Shown piece after piece: positions 12,568 through 23,492 of a stretch of DNA of 64,000 nucleotides. Where the stretch lies: positions 3,967,333 through 4,031,332 of the forward strand of contig NC_030986.1 of assembly GCF_000149955.1 (NCBI RefSeq), given 5' to 3'. Each line of letters opens with the position of its first letter. Position 1 is the first letter of the stretch. Below the pieces are notes generated by a model. The model was not told the origin of the DNA. It saw only the letters and a program-made list of their open reading frames with translations, and searched no databases. Both the position numbers and the translations under genes were made by a program. Origin of the DNA: Fusarium oxysporum f. sp. lycopersici 4287 (Eukaryota; Ascomycota; Sordariomycetes; Hypocreales; Nectriaceae).

Positions 12568-14800
12568 CCAACAACAATAGCTATTATATAGCTGTTCTTG
12601 TATATCCATGTAGTGAGCTTAAGAGTGGCCGAGAAACTGTTGCGGTTATTTGAGGTGATATAGTTGTTGAGTTGTGCTGGATTAGAAGACCACGATTGTG
12701 TTATATGGTGCAGGGTGGGTATCAGATTATGAAATGCTAACAGGTATATACACTTCCTCAGTAGCATATATACACTACATTTGTGAGTAACTAACTTGTG
12801 TCATACTGAACTCTTACAGCTAGCTTCAATGGTAATAGTTGCATCTCTCCTGTGCCTTGCTATTTCAGGAGGTTACCATGGCACCGCGGAAAAGCTGGGC
12901 GTCCTTTTCATCTTTTCGCCGATACTATGTTTCTATTACAAAAGCACAAGATCGCGCCTGCATGAGTCATCTCTAATTGGACCCAACTACAGATCGGAAA
13001 TAGTATATGACCATAACGGTACTGCAGACCCTGTGCTGTATTGGACGCCTTTGAAGAGTGTGACGTGGGGCCATATTCATCACGACAACCGGTCATGTCA
13101 TATCTATTTGAACATCACAAGTACTACATTGTACCATGTATATACTCCTGCGTAGTCTCTCGGGAAGAGTTGGTGTTCTATACCATTTACAGAGGTGGCA
13201 ATGGATGTTATGATTATAACAGGATATCTGATTACTCACTGTGTCTTCGTAAGCATCTCTAACCTCTGGGCTGCCAGCCATTGTTAACTTTAAAATGTAT
13301 GTAGCACTGGGGTTCTTAGAAATGGATTGGCACTAGATACTGGCGTCTTGAATGCTGATGAATGATCATGTCACCATCTGTAAACGGCATACCCAGGGCT
13401 AATCATTTCCCTGGAATATTCACCCAGAATATATCCGAACAAATACATCTTTCCAATCAATCTCTGTGCTTTCTGAGCTTGAGGGTTGTTACTATGAAAA
13501 CACAATAGGTAAATAGTACATCGAGAAAGTGTAACGGTACAGTCTAAGGTACCTTATATATGATAACATTGTTCAGCCACAATGTTATTTATCATTCAAA
13601 TGCCATCTTTTCTAGTGTACCATACCCTCTATTGTTTTATGAGAATGTTTCTGTGGTATATTTTCCCCTTGATATGTATTCCAAATTGTGCGCCCTGAAC
13701 AACAACCAAGTTCATGAAACTGAGTCTGATCCCCTGGGCTATTGCTGATTGTCTCAACTCGTATATATCTTAGACTTCAAAGTTCCCTTGCTTGTCTCTC
13801 AATTGATCTTCAAGTGCCCCAGAATGGAAGCTCGACGATACTTCCAACCCTAGTGATAAGTGGCAAATTACTCTTCCTCTCAGCTGCCAAAACGACGCTC
13901 GAGGCGATCGAAAGCCTATCTCGTAAGGTTTTATATTAATTTTAAATTCTGAACAGTTATTTCGGACTACATTCAAGTACTGAAAAGTGATAAAGTACTT
14001 AGTTCAAGCATGCTTGCTGATAACCCAGCATTAGCCCAACCATGAATACTGACGAGCAATGAAATAGCCAGGGAAATACATCTAATAAGGCGGCTGAAGC
14101 TGCCGCATGATATTATTCTATTTCATGTTACTTTGAAATTCTCGATTGTTCAATCTGTCAATGTGTAATAACAGGAGGTTGAGTAATTTGCCATGTCGTT
14201 TATCTTTCTCTGATCACTTTCTGGCTTATAATATTACTCCAAATATGTCGATCTGATGATCTAATGATTCATAAAAGCCCTTCAGTATATGAACGAGACC
14301 CTAGTTGTCTATAATGGTCAAGATTTAAAAGAAAAACTCAAGGGCTTGCGTCAATCTCCTCTTGATATCTTAAAATTCACAACAGTAACCACGATAAAGT
14401 TTATTTAATCAGTGAAATATTTACATTGTCAACAATGATTCCTATTGTACTATAAAAGGATGTTGGGATATGTTTTTTTATTTAGAATGTGTAGATTATC
14501 TTATTAGATATCATTGGCGTTAACTACCTTACCTGACATATAGATTAAGAATATGTAGGGTATCACCATATAACATGACTAACAAGACCGATATATCTCA
14601 TCCATGCGGCTTCCCCTCACGCGATCATGTTGGTCGAGAGCTTGGCCAACACAGACGCTTTCACAGTTTCGGAAGAGATGGATATACTTTATTGCAATCA
14701 TAGTGATTTAATGAATTGATTGTCTGTTTAGGTATGTATCTTATAGATAGCTCAAACGATCAGCAACTGAAACAAGCAAGTTATCATCATTCATTAACGT
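12568..14800. other. AT-rich gene-less island beside the gap
   Basis: About 2.2 kb are clearly richer in A/T than the flanks (by eye near two-thirds A/T around 14341-14580). No frame has family similarity. Such islands in filamentous fungi often mark old, mutated transposon copies (repeat-induced point mutation) or recombination-cold DNA. No terminal repeat or transposase/reverse-transcriptase motif was found, so the origin is unresolved. Confidence 0.5.
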
Positions 14801-15400
14801 CTACAAAACCACACTGATGGCCCTGATTCAAGCAGAATTGGCTCTGAATAATTGCCAAGCTTGTAGTGACAGTAGTGAGCTCTTAGTGGCTTGGTTGAGC
14901 CAAAACGCTGTGTTTCCAGTGGCTGGAAGTTGCCGTTCCCCTCTGTTGTCGCTTGTCAGCGGGCGCGCGGGAACTTTTTTCGGGTGGGCTCCACCCCGAT
15001 ACGGGACCCGACGGGGCCCATCATGGCCAGGATGTGATGGATTTGAAGACTGCTCCTGTTTCTCCCTCCATCATCAATTTGCCTTGAACTTGAATTTAAC
15101 TCTTTCCAACTCAGCCCGCGGAACCCCTGACCGAAAACGAACCGCAATACAAATACGAGACGAGTGTAGTGCAGGAGAATTGCGACCGGCCCATGCGATT
15201 CAGAACCGACATGTCGGCTTCCACCTAAACGTCAACCGGCGATGACTTCAATCGTATCAGCCTTGCCCCTACGTACACAAAATCGACGACTACACACGAT
15301 ACTTTACGCATAAAGCCCGTCTGTAGTCTCGCCGTCGCCCACAACCGGCGTTATTCAACACCTCTCCTACCCTCGACACCACCGCTATACAACCACAATC
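14801..15400. other. Upstream region of the RING-protein gene
   Basis: Composition returns to near 50% G/C. This is the likely promoter and 5' leader of the gene starting at 15401. A 142-codon open frame at 14817-15245 has no recognisable feature and is not called. Confidence 0.5.
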
Positions 15401-17183
15401 ATGAGATTCTCGACGATAATTAGCACAGGCAGGATGGCGCTCTTCATCTCCATCCTAGCCTGCACTCTTACAGGTGTCCTTGCCGATGACACTGAAGTCT
15501 CTACATGGGCCGAAACCGAAATCCCCGAATGGGCCACTATCAACGGCATGCAGCTCTCGTTGTCAGCGAACCCTGGGCTGCAGTTTGCTGTGATCCCTCT
15601 TACGTCGAATCTGGGACTGAACGATTCCACCGGTCGAGTAATAGATGTATGTCTTGGCTCTGCACTGTTTCCTGCTATGCTAATAACGATTCGAAGGATT
15701 ATTCATATCACGGGTATATGATTGCGACGGGANNNNNNNNNNNNNNNNNNNNNNNNNNNNNNNNNNNNNNNNNNNNNNNNNNNNNNNNNNNNNNNNNNNN
15801 NNNNNNNNNNNNNNNNNNNNNNNNNNNNNNNNGGGTAATATGATTGCGACGGACTCTTCAAAGTTTGAGCAAAGTGACTGATAAAGACGATATCGCCTAT
15901 CTGTCATGCGACGAACCCAAAGGCGACTCTTTTCTCAGCCCCAACAAGATGCTCAACACATTGATGCAGCTTGATCCTCATCTTAGGGCGATAGTCCTGT
16001 ATTCTACGTCCAACACATGGTGTGCCATCGACCCAGTCGAAAAACTTCCCTTTACAAGTATCTTGTCCATGGCCGATGGAGGCGAGGCCACACAAGCCCT
16101 GAACCTCTTGAACGGCACCAGCCGTGGTGAAGTGGTTAAAGCGAGTATCTTCGGTAACAACACGGATAATACGATACCGAAGGATGAGAGCAAAGGGGGT
16201 AGTAACACGGCTGCCATGAGTGTTTTGTACGCCATCACTGGCCTGATTACTCTGCTATTCTTGGTCATCATCACGACAGGCGCTGTGAGAGCCCACCGAT
16301 ATCCTGAAAGATACGGGCCACGAGGTGCACTTGGCGGGCGGCCACGGCAGAGTCGGGCCAAAGGACTTGCTCGGGCTGTATTGGATACGATCCCAATTGT
16401 CAAATTTGGAAACCAGACGCCTACAAAGCCAGATCCCGAATTGGAATTGGAAAATACGGAAGGGAACGATGCTGCCACACAGCGAACTGCGTCACGCCTC
16501 AGTGAGGCCAGACAGTCTGACGGGGCTCCGGCACCAGGTGGGGAGACCAATGCCGTACCAGCCGCGACTAGGGCATCGTCTTCTCCCGAGAGTGCCGAAG
16601 ACGAGACGAGCGACCACTTAGGATGCTCTATCTGCACTGAAGACTTTACGGTTGGTGAAGATGTTAGAGTGTTGCCCTGCAAGCATCAGTACCATCCAGC
16701 ATGTGTTGATCCATGGCTGATTAACGTATCTGGCACGTGTCCATTGTGGTGAGTTACTACCTTGTGAAATGATCCGATCCTTATGTATACTGACACGTTA
16801 TTAGCCGCTATGACTTACGACCAGGCAAGGGTCATGCATCTGCGGAGGCGGATGTTGGCGACTCTAGCACACTGCCGCCACCTTTGGCAATGGAGGGTGC
16901 TGAGAACGACGCGCCTCAGTCATCTCACCGTAACCGACTCTCGAGACTTTTTGATATTAACCGCCTTCGAGAGGGGACCGTGGAAGAACAAATGGAAGCA
17001 TTACGGCAGATGCGGGCGGAAACTAATGAAAATAACAATCAAGAGACAACAGAAGTTACTGAAGCGGCCGATGGCGAGTCGCAGGGCCAAAGTGCACGAT
17101 TTGCGGCGAGGCTTCGGGATAGATTTAGAATCCGCACACGCGCTCAAGCCGTCGAAGATCATGAAAGCCAACGGGGGAGCTAG
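15401..17183 (+). CDS. PA-TM-RING type E3 ubiquitin ligase, interrupted by an assembly gap
   Basis: This is a probable endomembrane ubiquitin ligase. It has a secretory signal (hydrophobic ALFISILACTLTGVLA) and a lumenal protease-associated-like region, including the DDIAYLSCDEP segment. One transmembrane helix follows (YAITGLITLLFLVIITTG), then a Ser/Pro-rich cytosolic part and a RING-H2 finger. In the finger CSIC, LPCKH, YHPAC and CPLC supply C-x2-C, C-x-H, H-x2-C and C-x2-C. The last RING Cys codon is split by a 56-bp intron (16749-16804). The first intron is 15647-15696. A 100-N gap (15733-15832) falls in exon 2, and the reading frame differs by one base across it if the flanking repeat is collapsed. 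The protein ends in a charged tail at the TAG at 17181-17183. Its substrates are unknown. Confidence 0.85.
15733..15832. other. Assembly gap (100 N) inside an exon
   Basis: Exactly 100 N is the conventional size for a gap of unknown length. About 20 bases on each side are nearly identical (GGGTATATGATTGCGACGG versus GGGTAATATGATTGCGACGG). This suggests an unresolved contig overlap rather than missing sequence. Confidence 0.95.
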
Positions 17184-19645
17184 TGAGTAGCATGGAGGTG
17201 CCGGAGTATTTATGTTACCGGCGATATGAGTTTAGGGCTGAGAACTGGGGCTCGAAAGGCTTCACACTTTGAGTTAATCAGGGGCAGAAGGGTCCCTTGC
17301 ATGCATTTGTGAACCGTTTTGAAGGAGAAGAATGTTCGGGATCGGCGTTGAGGCTGAGGAATGATAACTTGGGTTTCAATATGGACACACATGGGAAGCA
17401 TGGCAAGGCGTTTCTTTGGACGATCGCACATAAGGGCGTGCTCACGACGATCGTGGTTGATGATCACTTTCGGCTTATCCGAGAGTGCAGATTCTTACCT
17501 TACATATGATACCTTTGATGATTTATTATTATACACGCTTATACGAAATCGAGACCTTATACAGCAGGGGTCCTCTTAAAGATTTGATTAGGATGTCAGC
17601 ATATGGTAGTGAACCTTCCATAATCCAGCAATGAATAAACAGACCCTCAATGTTCACTCAAGCCTACATGCAACACCGTTCGTTGAAGATATTTGCAACC
17701 AAGCGCCCAGTGTCGGTATCGTGCATCATAACAGCATCTGATTCAGTCAGCTGAGAATCCGAACCCAGAGCTTGGCTCCAGTGACATGGCACCACAGGTG
17801 AAAGGTAAAAGTCGCAGAGTCAGCAGGAGAATGTAACTCGAGAGCCTCTTGGGTTTATTACCTCGGTAGATCATCAGGACTGTATGAACCAGCCTTGTTA
17901 GTTAGAGTTCAGCGCATCGCAACGGGGCTTTGTGATAAATCCTGACATCCTTATAAGGACAACAAAGACTGTTGGAACCCAAAGATGCGAAGTTCAGCAA
18001 CCAGGCTGTGGCTTTTCGGAGGCACAATTGCCGCCGCAGCTTGAGGTCCGGGTAATTACAAAGAACTTAGTTGCTCAAATATCGCCACCGCAGTGAAAAT
18101 GGATCTCGGGCAATGTATTGGTTTCCTGATCCTCATAATGTAAGTGTCAATTGGAAATAAGGTAATGACGCTGACGTGGGAAGTGTTTGTTGAGCATCCT
18201 TGATTTCCGTGTTTCAGATAGAACTTAAAAAGTCACTTGCTCCCACCATAAACAACACACTGGAGTCATTGAATTGCATAAATGCAAACTTTCTTGGGTT
18301 TCATGGGCAACTTACAGCCAGCACGTTGGTAGTGGTTGGCGAATCAGGCCTGTGCAACGTATGTGATCTCAAAACCGATACCGTGAATATGCTGGTACGA
18401 TGTGAGCTTATTAAATATAATCCCGGGCCACATCCAGACCAACGGTAATGCAGCAGCAGATGAACAGAACAATCTTCAGCGCAAATCGTCGTCTTGGATT
18501 TCTGGCAGCCTATGATAAACAAGCTTTGAGCTATCGACACTAGAGGGCAGGGGTGTCGAGATCGACCAATACTGACGATGCTACTCAGCCCAGGTCTCCT
18601 TCGTTGCACACAGCCTTAACTGATCAATGAGGGCTGAAGAACATCTGAGGCTCAAGATCGGGGATGCTATTCTGCGAGCTGTGCTCAAGCTGCAAAACCT
18701 CAGCCTGAAATGATCTTTCTGGGAAGATATCTGGAGCTATTTGCCACCAGGATGTCGGAAAGTTGTTTTGCCAAGCGGGATGGCAACTACTGAACCGTGA
18801 CTTTGGGAGAACCTACCCGCCACAAAGCCGCCTTTGGATCTCCAATTCCTGCCGAGTCAGGTGAACCACATACGCGTGGAGTTTCCCTAGCGGTGCCGAT
18901 TTACTGTCCGTCGGCCAATCTCGAGTCGAGGCACAGTCCGGATTGTGTTAGAGGGTTTCGTAACGGGATCTCGTCAGGGGGATTAGCGCGAAGGATCTTG
19001 ATTGATTCCGGGGGTGGATAGATCGGATCTAGCCGGGTCTAAGTACTAACAATAGTGCAAGCAAGAAGACGGGAGGATTTGAATAAGGAGAAGGGGGTTT
19101 TTCCTTCTTCCTTTATAGGGGGAAGAATATGATGTTTCGGGAAGGTGAAGGATTTGTTCAAGCTGAGAAGGCTTTACCATGAACGGGTTTGGGAGGTTCC
19201 CCTTCCCCAGTCTCTACTTGCCTGCTGGATTTGGTCCCTGTTTACACTGTAGCACATGGTTGTTTCCTCCTACCCATTAAACAGGGTGTCAGGATTCAGA
19301 AGAACTCTCCACATTCGAGACGGGAAACAACTTCCCAACTTACCTTAGTACCTGCCTACCTACTTAATAAGGATTGGATAGCAACTCCCCTTTCGTCTAG
19401 TTTGCTCAGGGAGAGACATTATCTGAGCACTTCGCAGCTTCAAATTTCCTCAAGCCTCGAAAAAACACCATCACAGCCAACACAAGCCACGATCTATCGA
19501 CAACACTGCACGGGGCACTCTTCCGTTGCTCCGGTATCGATGCCACTGTCAGTGCGCACTCGATAGTGCACAACGTCCAGCCATACCACGGGTTTGAGCA
19601 CATCCATGTCGAGGATGGCTTACGCCACCCGATGAACGATCGAAG
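17184..19645. other. Intergenic region with one promoter-like block
   Basis: No convincing gene was seen. A GC-richer block at about 18830-19120 holds a CCAAT box (18915-18919) and, further on, a CTTTATAGG TATA-like site near 19110. The only ATG-initiated frame close downstream (19180) is 33 codons long. Confidence 0.4.
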
Positions 19646-20211
19646 TTAGGGTGTGGTCGATCTGTTTATTCCCATTTGTCGCCTCCTATCGAACTCCCAA
19701 CCGAAATGGATCGGCTTCATCTCAAGTCCCTTTTCTTTTTTATCATAGCCACAGCCGTATCGATCGAACGCCATGCCGCAAGAGACGGGGGTTAGAGTAA
19801 TCATTAGCAGCTCTCCCTGGTGTTGTTTTAATGGGAAAGCAACAATATCGGCCAACACAGTTTGCCCTGAGACTGGACATTCCTGAGTCTTGATACAATC
19901 ACCAATCATCAAGAATTGGGATGACTTCTGGAAAGTCGATCGAACAAATGCTTTACGAGTCAACCTTTTGTGACTCGAAATGAATGACATTCTATCGAAT
20001 AGCTTTTACTAACATTGTACCATCACAAATACAATGATTTTCTCCTACCTGCATCCGGAACCAAGTCTAACAATGGGTGACATACCGCACTCGTGAGCCA
20101 TATCAAATACTCAAACAGAGGCCGGGACATCGCCAAGGATTCAGCTAGGTATTCGGATCCTCCGTCGCTATCCCAGACTATTTTACAGTGCCCACAAAGA
20201 GCATCACCCAT
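19646..20211 (-). CDS. Probable unnamed protein, two exons
   Basis: I do not recognise a family. Two open frames join in phase across an 83-bp intron (20003-20085; GTATGT donor, AAAAG acceptor). Exon 1 contains ALCGHCKIVWDSDGGSEYL and MSRPLFEYLIWLTSA. Exon 2 contains CPVSGQTVLADIVAFPL, GELLMITLTPVSCGMAFDRYG and MKPIHFGWEFDRRRQMG. The composition looks like a folded protein, with mixed hydrophobic, aromatic and charged residues, Cys pairs and no low complexity. The start used is the ATG at 20209-20211. The frame stays open upstream to about 20310, so another 5' exon is possible. The weak AAG acceptor and the absence of known homology keep confidence moderate. A decayed gene is the main alternative. 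Confidence 0.4.
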
Positions 20212-20876
20212 CGTACTCCCGTCCACCACTGTCAGTGGCTCATCAAGTAACGACCACTCCGCTCTAACCTTATTTCGATATTCATCTCAAATCGTTGGTC
20301 GTTTCACACTGAATTTCTTGGTGAACAAAGTACCGATCTCTTTGTTGGTCCCCGAATCATTGTGCCTGGCTCAACAGCTATGCCGCTCAGTATTCCGGTA
20401 TCATTCGTACCTGCGGCCACTCAAAACGTTTCTGCATGGTGCCTGAACTTCTTCCGCTTCTGGCTCATCTCGGGGCTTATTTCATTTACGGACCCATGAG
20501 CAGCTTTCAAGACATTAGTTCGGTTGAGCTAGAGACCCCTAGTTTCCAGACTACTGGATAGGTTGTCGGCAGAAGAACTAGAGATCTGAGGCTTCCGCAC
20601 AGTCAGTAAAGTGCCTTGGCTTGATCTTTCTACTCTATAGCCACAAATTATGCTTTGACTTTATACCTGTCTGGGCAATTGCCCTTTTCTCCCCGTCCTC
20701 CTCCTCCTCCTTAACTATCACCGTACGCAACCCTCTGATCAAGGCTTGAAATTATTTTCGTCTTTCTATCGAAGATCTGCCTATTATCACTAGGGATAGT
20801 AACAAGAACTCTGCTGCATGCTTGGTTGTTCTTTCGGATCACATTTTGACACGAGCGTCCTCAAACACCATCTAAT
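20212..20876. other. Region upstream of the membrane-protein gene
   Basis: This is the promoter and leader of the gene at 20877, including a CCT trinucleotide run near 20697-20712. Its left end may contain a 5' exon of the minus-strand gene. Confidence 0.4.
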
Positions 20877-22582
20877 ATGGCTCCCAAGCCTTCTATCGAG
20901 CCTCGCGAGGCATATCTACCGAAACCTGTTCCTATAGGAGGGGATATTATGTCGGTTATGGTCTCCCTCGCTGCTTGTTCAATATTGGCTGTCTTTCTTT
21001 GTAAGTCTTTGCAAACCCTCATGATATTAACACTAAAAACTGACACGCACGATGGAATAGTCCAGAGAATTACTGCCGTTAGATCCTGGTCCAGGTTACC
21101 ATTTGTTGCTTGGCGTAAGTCTCTTGAGCTGATGCGAGGATATGGTTCAATTTGTTGGCTAAACATATGATATAGTCGTCCTGGTCATCTACGTCGACTC
21201 CTATGGTTTTGTTTTCACCTCTGCAATCCTCCAACAGGTCTTCGGTGTCAATAGCAGCTTTAACATCTGCCATGGCGCCATTTTGCTTTGCCTCATCTGC
21301 TATGTCACAACCAAGATTGTGGGCTCTCCTGTCGACTGTGCTGTGGAAGGTTTTGACTAATGCGAGAATAGCTTATATACGTCTTTCTTGTCGAGAAAGC
21401 TGTAAGTTTCATATGTTGTTTGAGAATTGAAGTCACATGTCTAACAGTATATAGCATGTTATTCGAAGTTCTACTACACGAAGAAGAAACTCGAAACTTT
21501 ACTTGTTCAACATGATCACACTTCTTGGTGGTTATGGAGTAGTTGTCGTTCTCAACTTTATCTAGTAGGTCCTTCTAGCATTGACTTTCGTTTTCCAACG
21601 GCTTGTTAACGGTATTAGTCGCATTGCCAGAATTGTAAACGGAGAGTGCTTCATCGGCATGAAGAGCATCTCTATGATTCCTCTTATCGCTTTCGATGCC
21701 GTCGTCAATGTCTACCTGACCATTCTTTTTCTGATCCCTCTTAAAAGTTAGTCGACATTCGGTAGTCTCACGTGCATATGCTAATGAGTTGTCAGATCTC
21801 TATTCATTCAAGAATCTTCCAAAGACCCATGCGAACTCCCGCCTCCGCAGTGTGGCCTTCCGTACTTTCGTCGGTGCTTGCTGTACCTTGACAAGCAGCA
21901 TAGTGTAAGTCCATTGATGTCTAGCGTTTGGAATACCCCTAACATGAACTAGAAACTTGACTGTGTTAATGGTTCTTAATGGCGAGCCGGGTTGGGTGTG
22001 TCTAATGTGTTGCAACAGTGACGGTATGTACCTTAAACAAGGCGTCTGGGATATAACTGACCATATGGAGTCCTCTTTTCGGCCATTGTAGTTCAATGGG
22101 TCACTTCTCGCGACAGTGCTGGTTCTTCCAGTCAACCAGCTTCGGCTGCTGTTACGGATGGCAGCTACATCGGCAGACGCGCCTCGTCAGCTCATCCAAG
22201 AAGCTCTCTGCATGCTTCCAACGTTCCCAACGTTCCTCGCGACGTGGACGACGAGACATCTCTTGTTGGGCATGCTACCGTCACCTCTTTGACGGATGAC
22301 CCTGGTTTCGAAATGACCAAAGTTCATTCAGGGGCTACAAGTGGTGTTATCGTTACGACGACAATTCACCGTCAGAGCAGGCCTACGACCCAACGAAAGG
22401 AGAGCAGCGATGATGACGACGATATCGGGATTGAATCAGACCGAGACTTTCCGGTGCGGTCGGTTGCTTTTGCTCCAGGCCACACAGAAGTCGCAGAGCC
22501 ACCGCGAACACGAATCCAAGGTGGCCCCAGGCCACATCATCATGCCAAGGCACCTTCGTTCTCACGTCCGTTGAACAAGTAA
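20877..22582 (+). CDS. Multi-pass (about seven helices) membrane protein of unknown function
   Basis: Nine exons (20877-21000, 21061-21114, 21176-21318, 21372-21401, 21455-21564, 21619-21746, 21796-21904, 21953-22023, 22092-22582) give 419 residues in one frame. Hydrophobic segments include MSVMVSLAACSILAVF, LVLVIYVDSYGFVFTSAIL, GAILLCLICYV, LIYVFLV, MITLLGGYGVVVVLNFI, MIPLIAFDAVVNVYLTILFL and a segment ending TVLMV. About 160 hydrophilic residues form a C-terminal tail rich in Ser, Asp and Arg. The helix count with a cytosolic Ser-rich tail resembles receptor-like fungal proteins, but no diagnostic GPCR motif was seen. Exon 4 is only 30 nt. All introns are 48-68 bp with GT-AG ends; GTGGGC at 21319 is the weakest donor. 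Confidence 0.7.
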
Positions 22583-23492
22583 AATTTACAGTACAAGGCT
22601 GTTTTAGAAGACAATTGCTTGGAATATTGGCTCAGAAAAAACCGGCGTTTTCGGGTTAAAGGTTCTTTGGACAAAGACAAGAGGGTTCTAGGCGTATTTG
22701 AAAAAATCGGGGGTGATATGGATGGGGGCGGAAATACCCAATATTTAGTTTTAATCATCACCAAGAGTTGCAGAAACCCATGCATCTAATCATATTCTTA
22801 TTACCTCACGATTTGGGAAGAGCATCTATTCTCTGGGATAAGTTAATATGACGCTTGAACTTGACAAAGACGTTCCGCACCCATCAATGGAATGGATGGA
22901 TGACACAATAGTGTCAGGTGTTAATCTCCCGCATTCATACACATGGCACAACATTCCTCAGCCTGCAACACAACTCAATCAAGACATTGGCTTGGCCACG
23001 GTCTAGGATGAAGGCAAGGGTTCAAAGTCTCAAGTCGAGGCTCATGAGACAGCTTGACGTAGTCGTGCAAGTCGTCACCCATTCAAGCAGTACAGATGTT
23101 CTGTCACAGGATGGCACAGTAGTTGGAGCAGTCAAATCGCTGTTCATTGTCATCGTAGCTCGTAGATGCATCTACACGCTGAAGGAAGTCTATCAAACTG
23201 CTAAGATCAGGAATTGTTCTATTTGCCAAGTCCTCCCTTTTTGTAATATCCCGGAATTGATGATAAGAAAAGGGTAAGGAGGTTGACCGCGATATAAACG
23301 TGGATACTGTGAGCCAGATCCTGGTCACCTAAATGCAAAATATGTACATAAGTCAACAGGCGCCATCCTTGAACCGAAAATGTTTATCCTCCCTCCCGAA
23401 AGCCAATTTTGAATGGTTGGGTATTTCCCTAGCGAGTGTACAAGAAGTTATAAAACGAACTGAGTGGCCATCTGCCATGAGCCTTCGCGAGC
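22583..23492. other. Convergent 3' region
   Basis: About 0.9 kb lies between the 3' ends of the membrane-protein gene and the GH128 gene. No gene was seen. Confidence 0.5.

Noticed and set aside
12285..12767. Open frames that span the run of N
   Set aside because: They exist only because N is read as any codon, and neither flank resembles a gene.
12568..13000. Possible LTR retrotransposon end next to the N gap
   Set aside because: The AT-rich sequence and CCAACAACA start suggested one, but no paired terminal repeat, primer-binding site or element protein could be found.
14817..15245. A 142-codon frame upstream of the RING gene
   Set aside because: It lies in the probable promoter and leader, has no recognisable domain, and is not followed by splice signals joining it to the RING gene.
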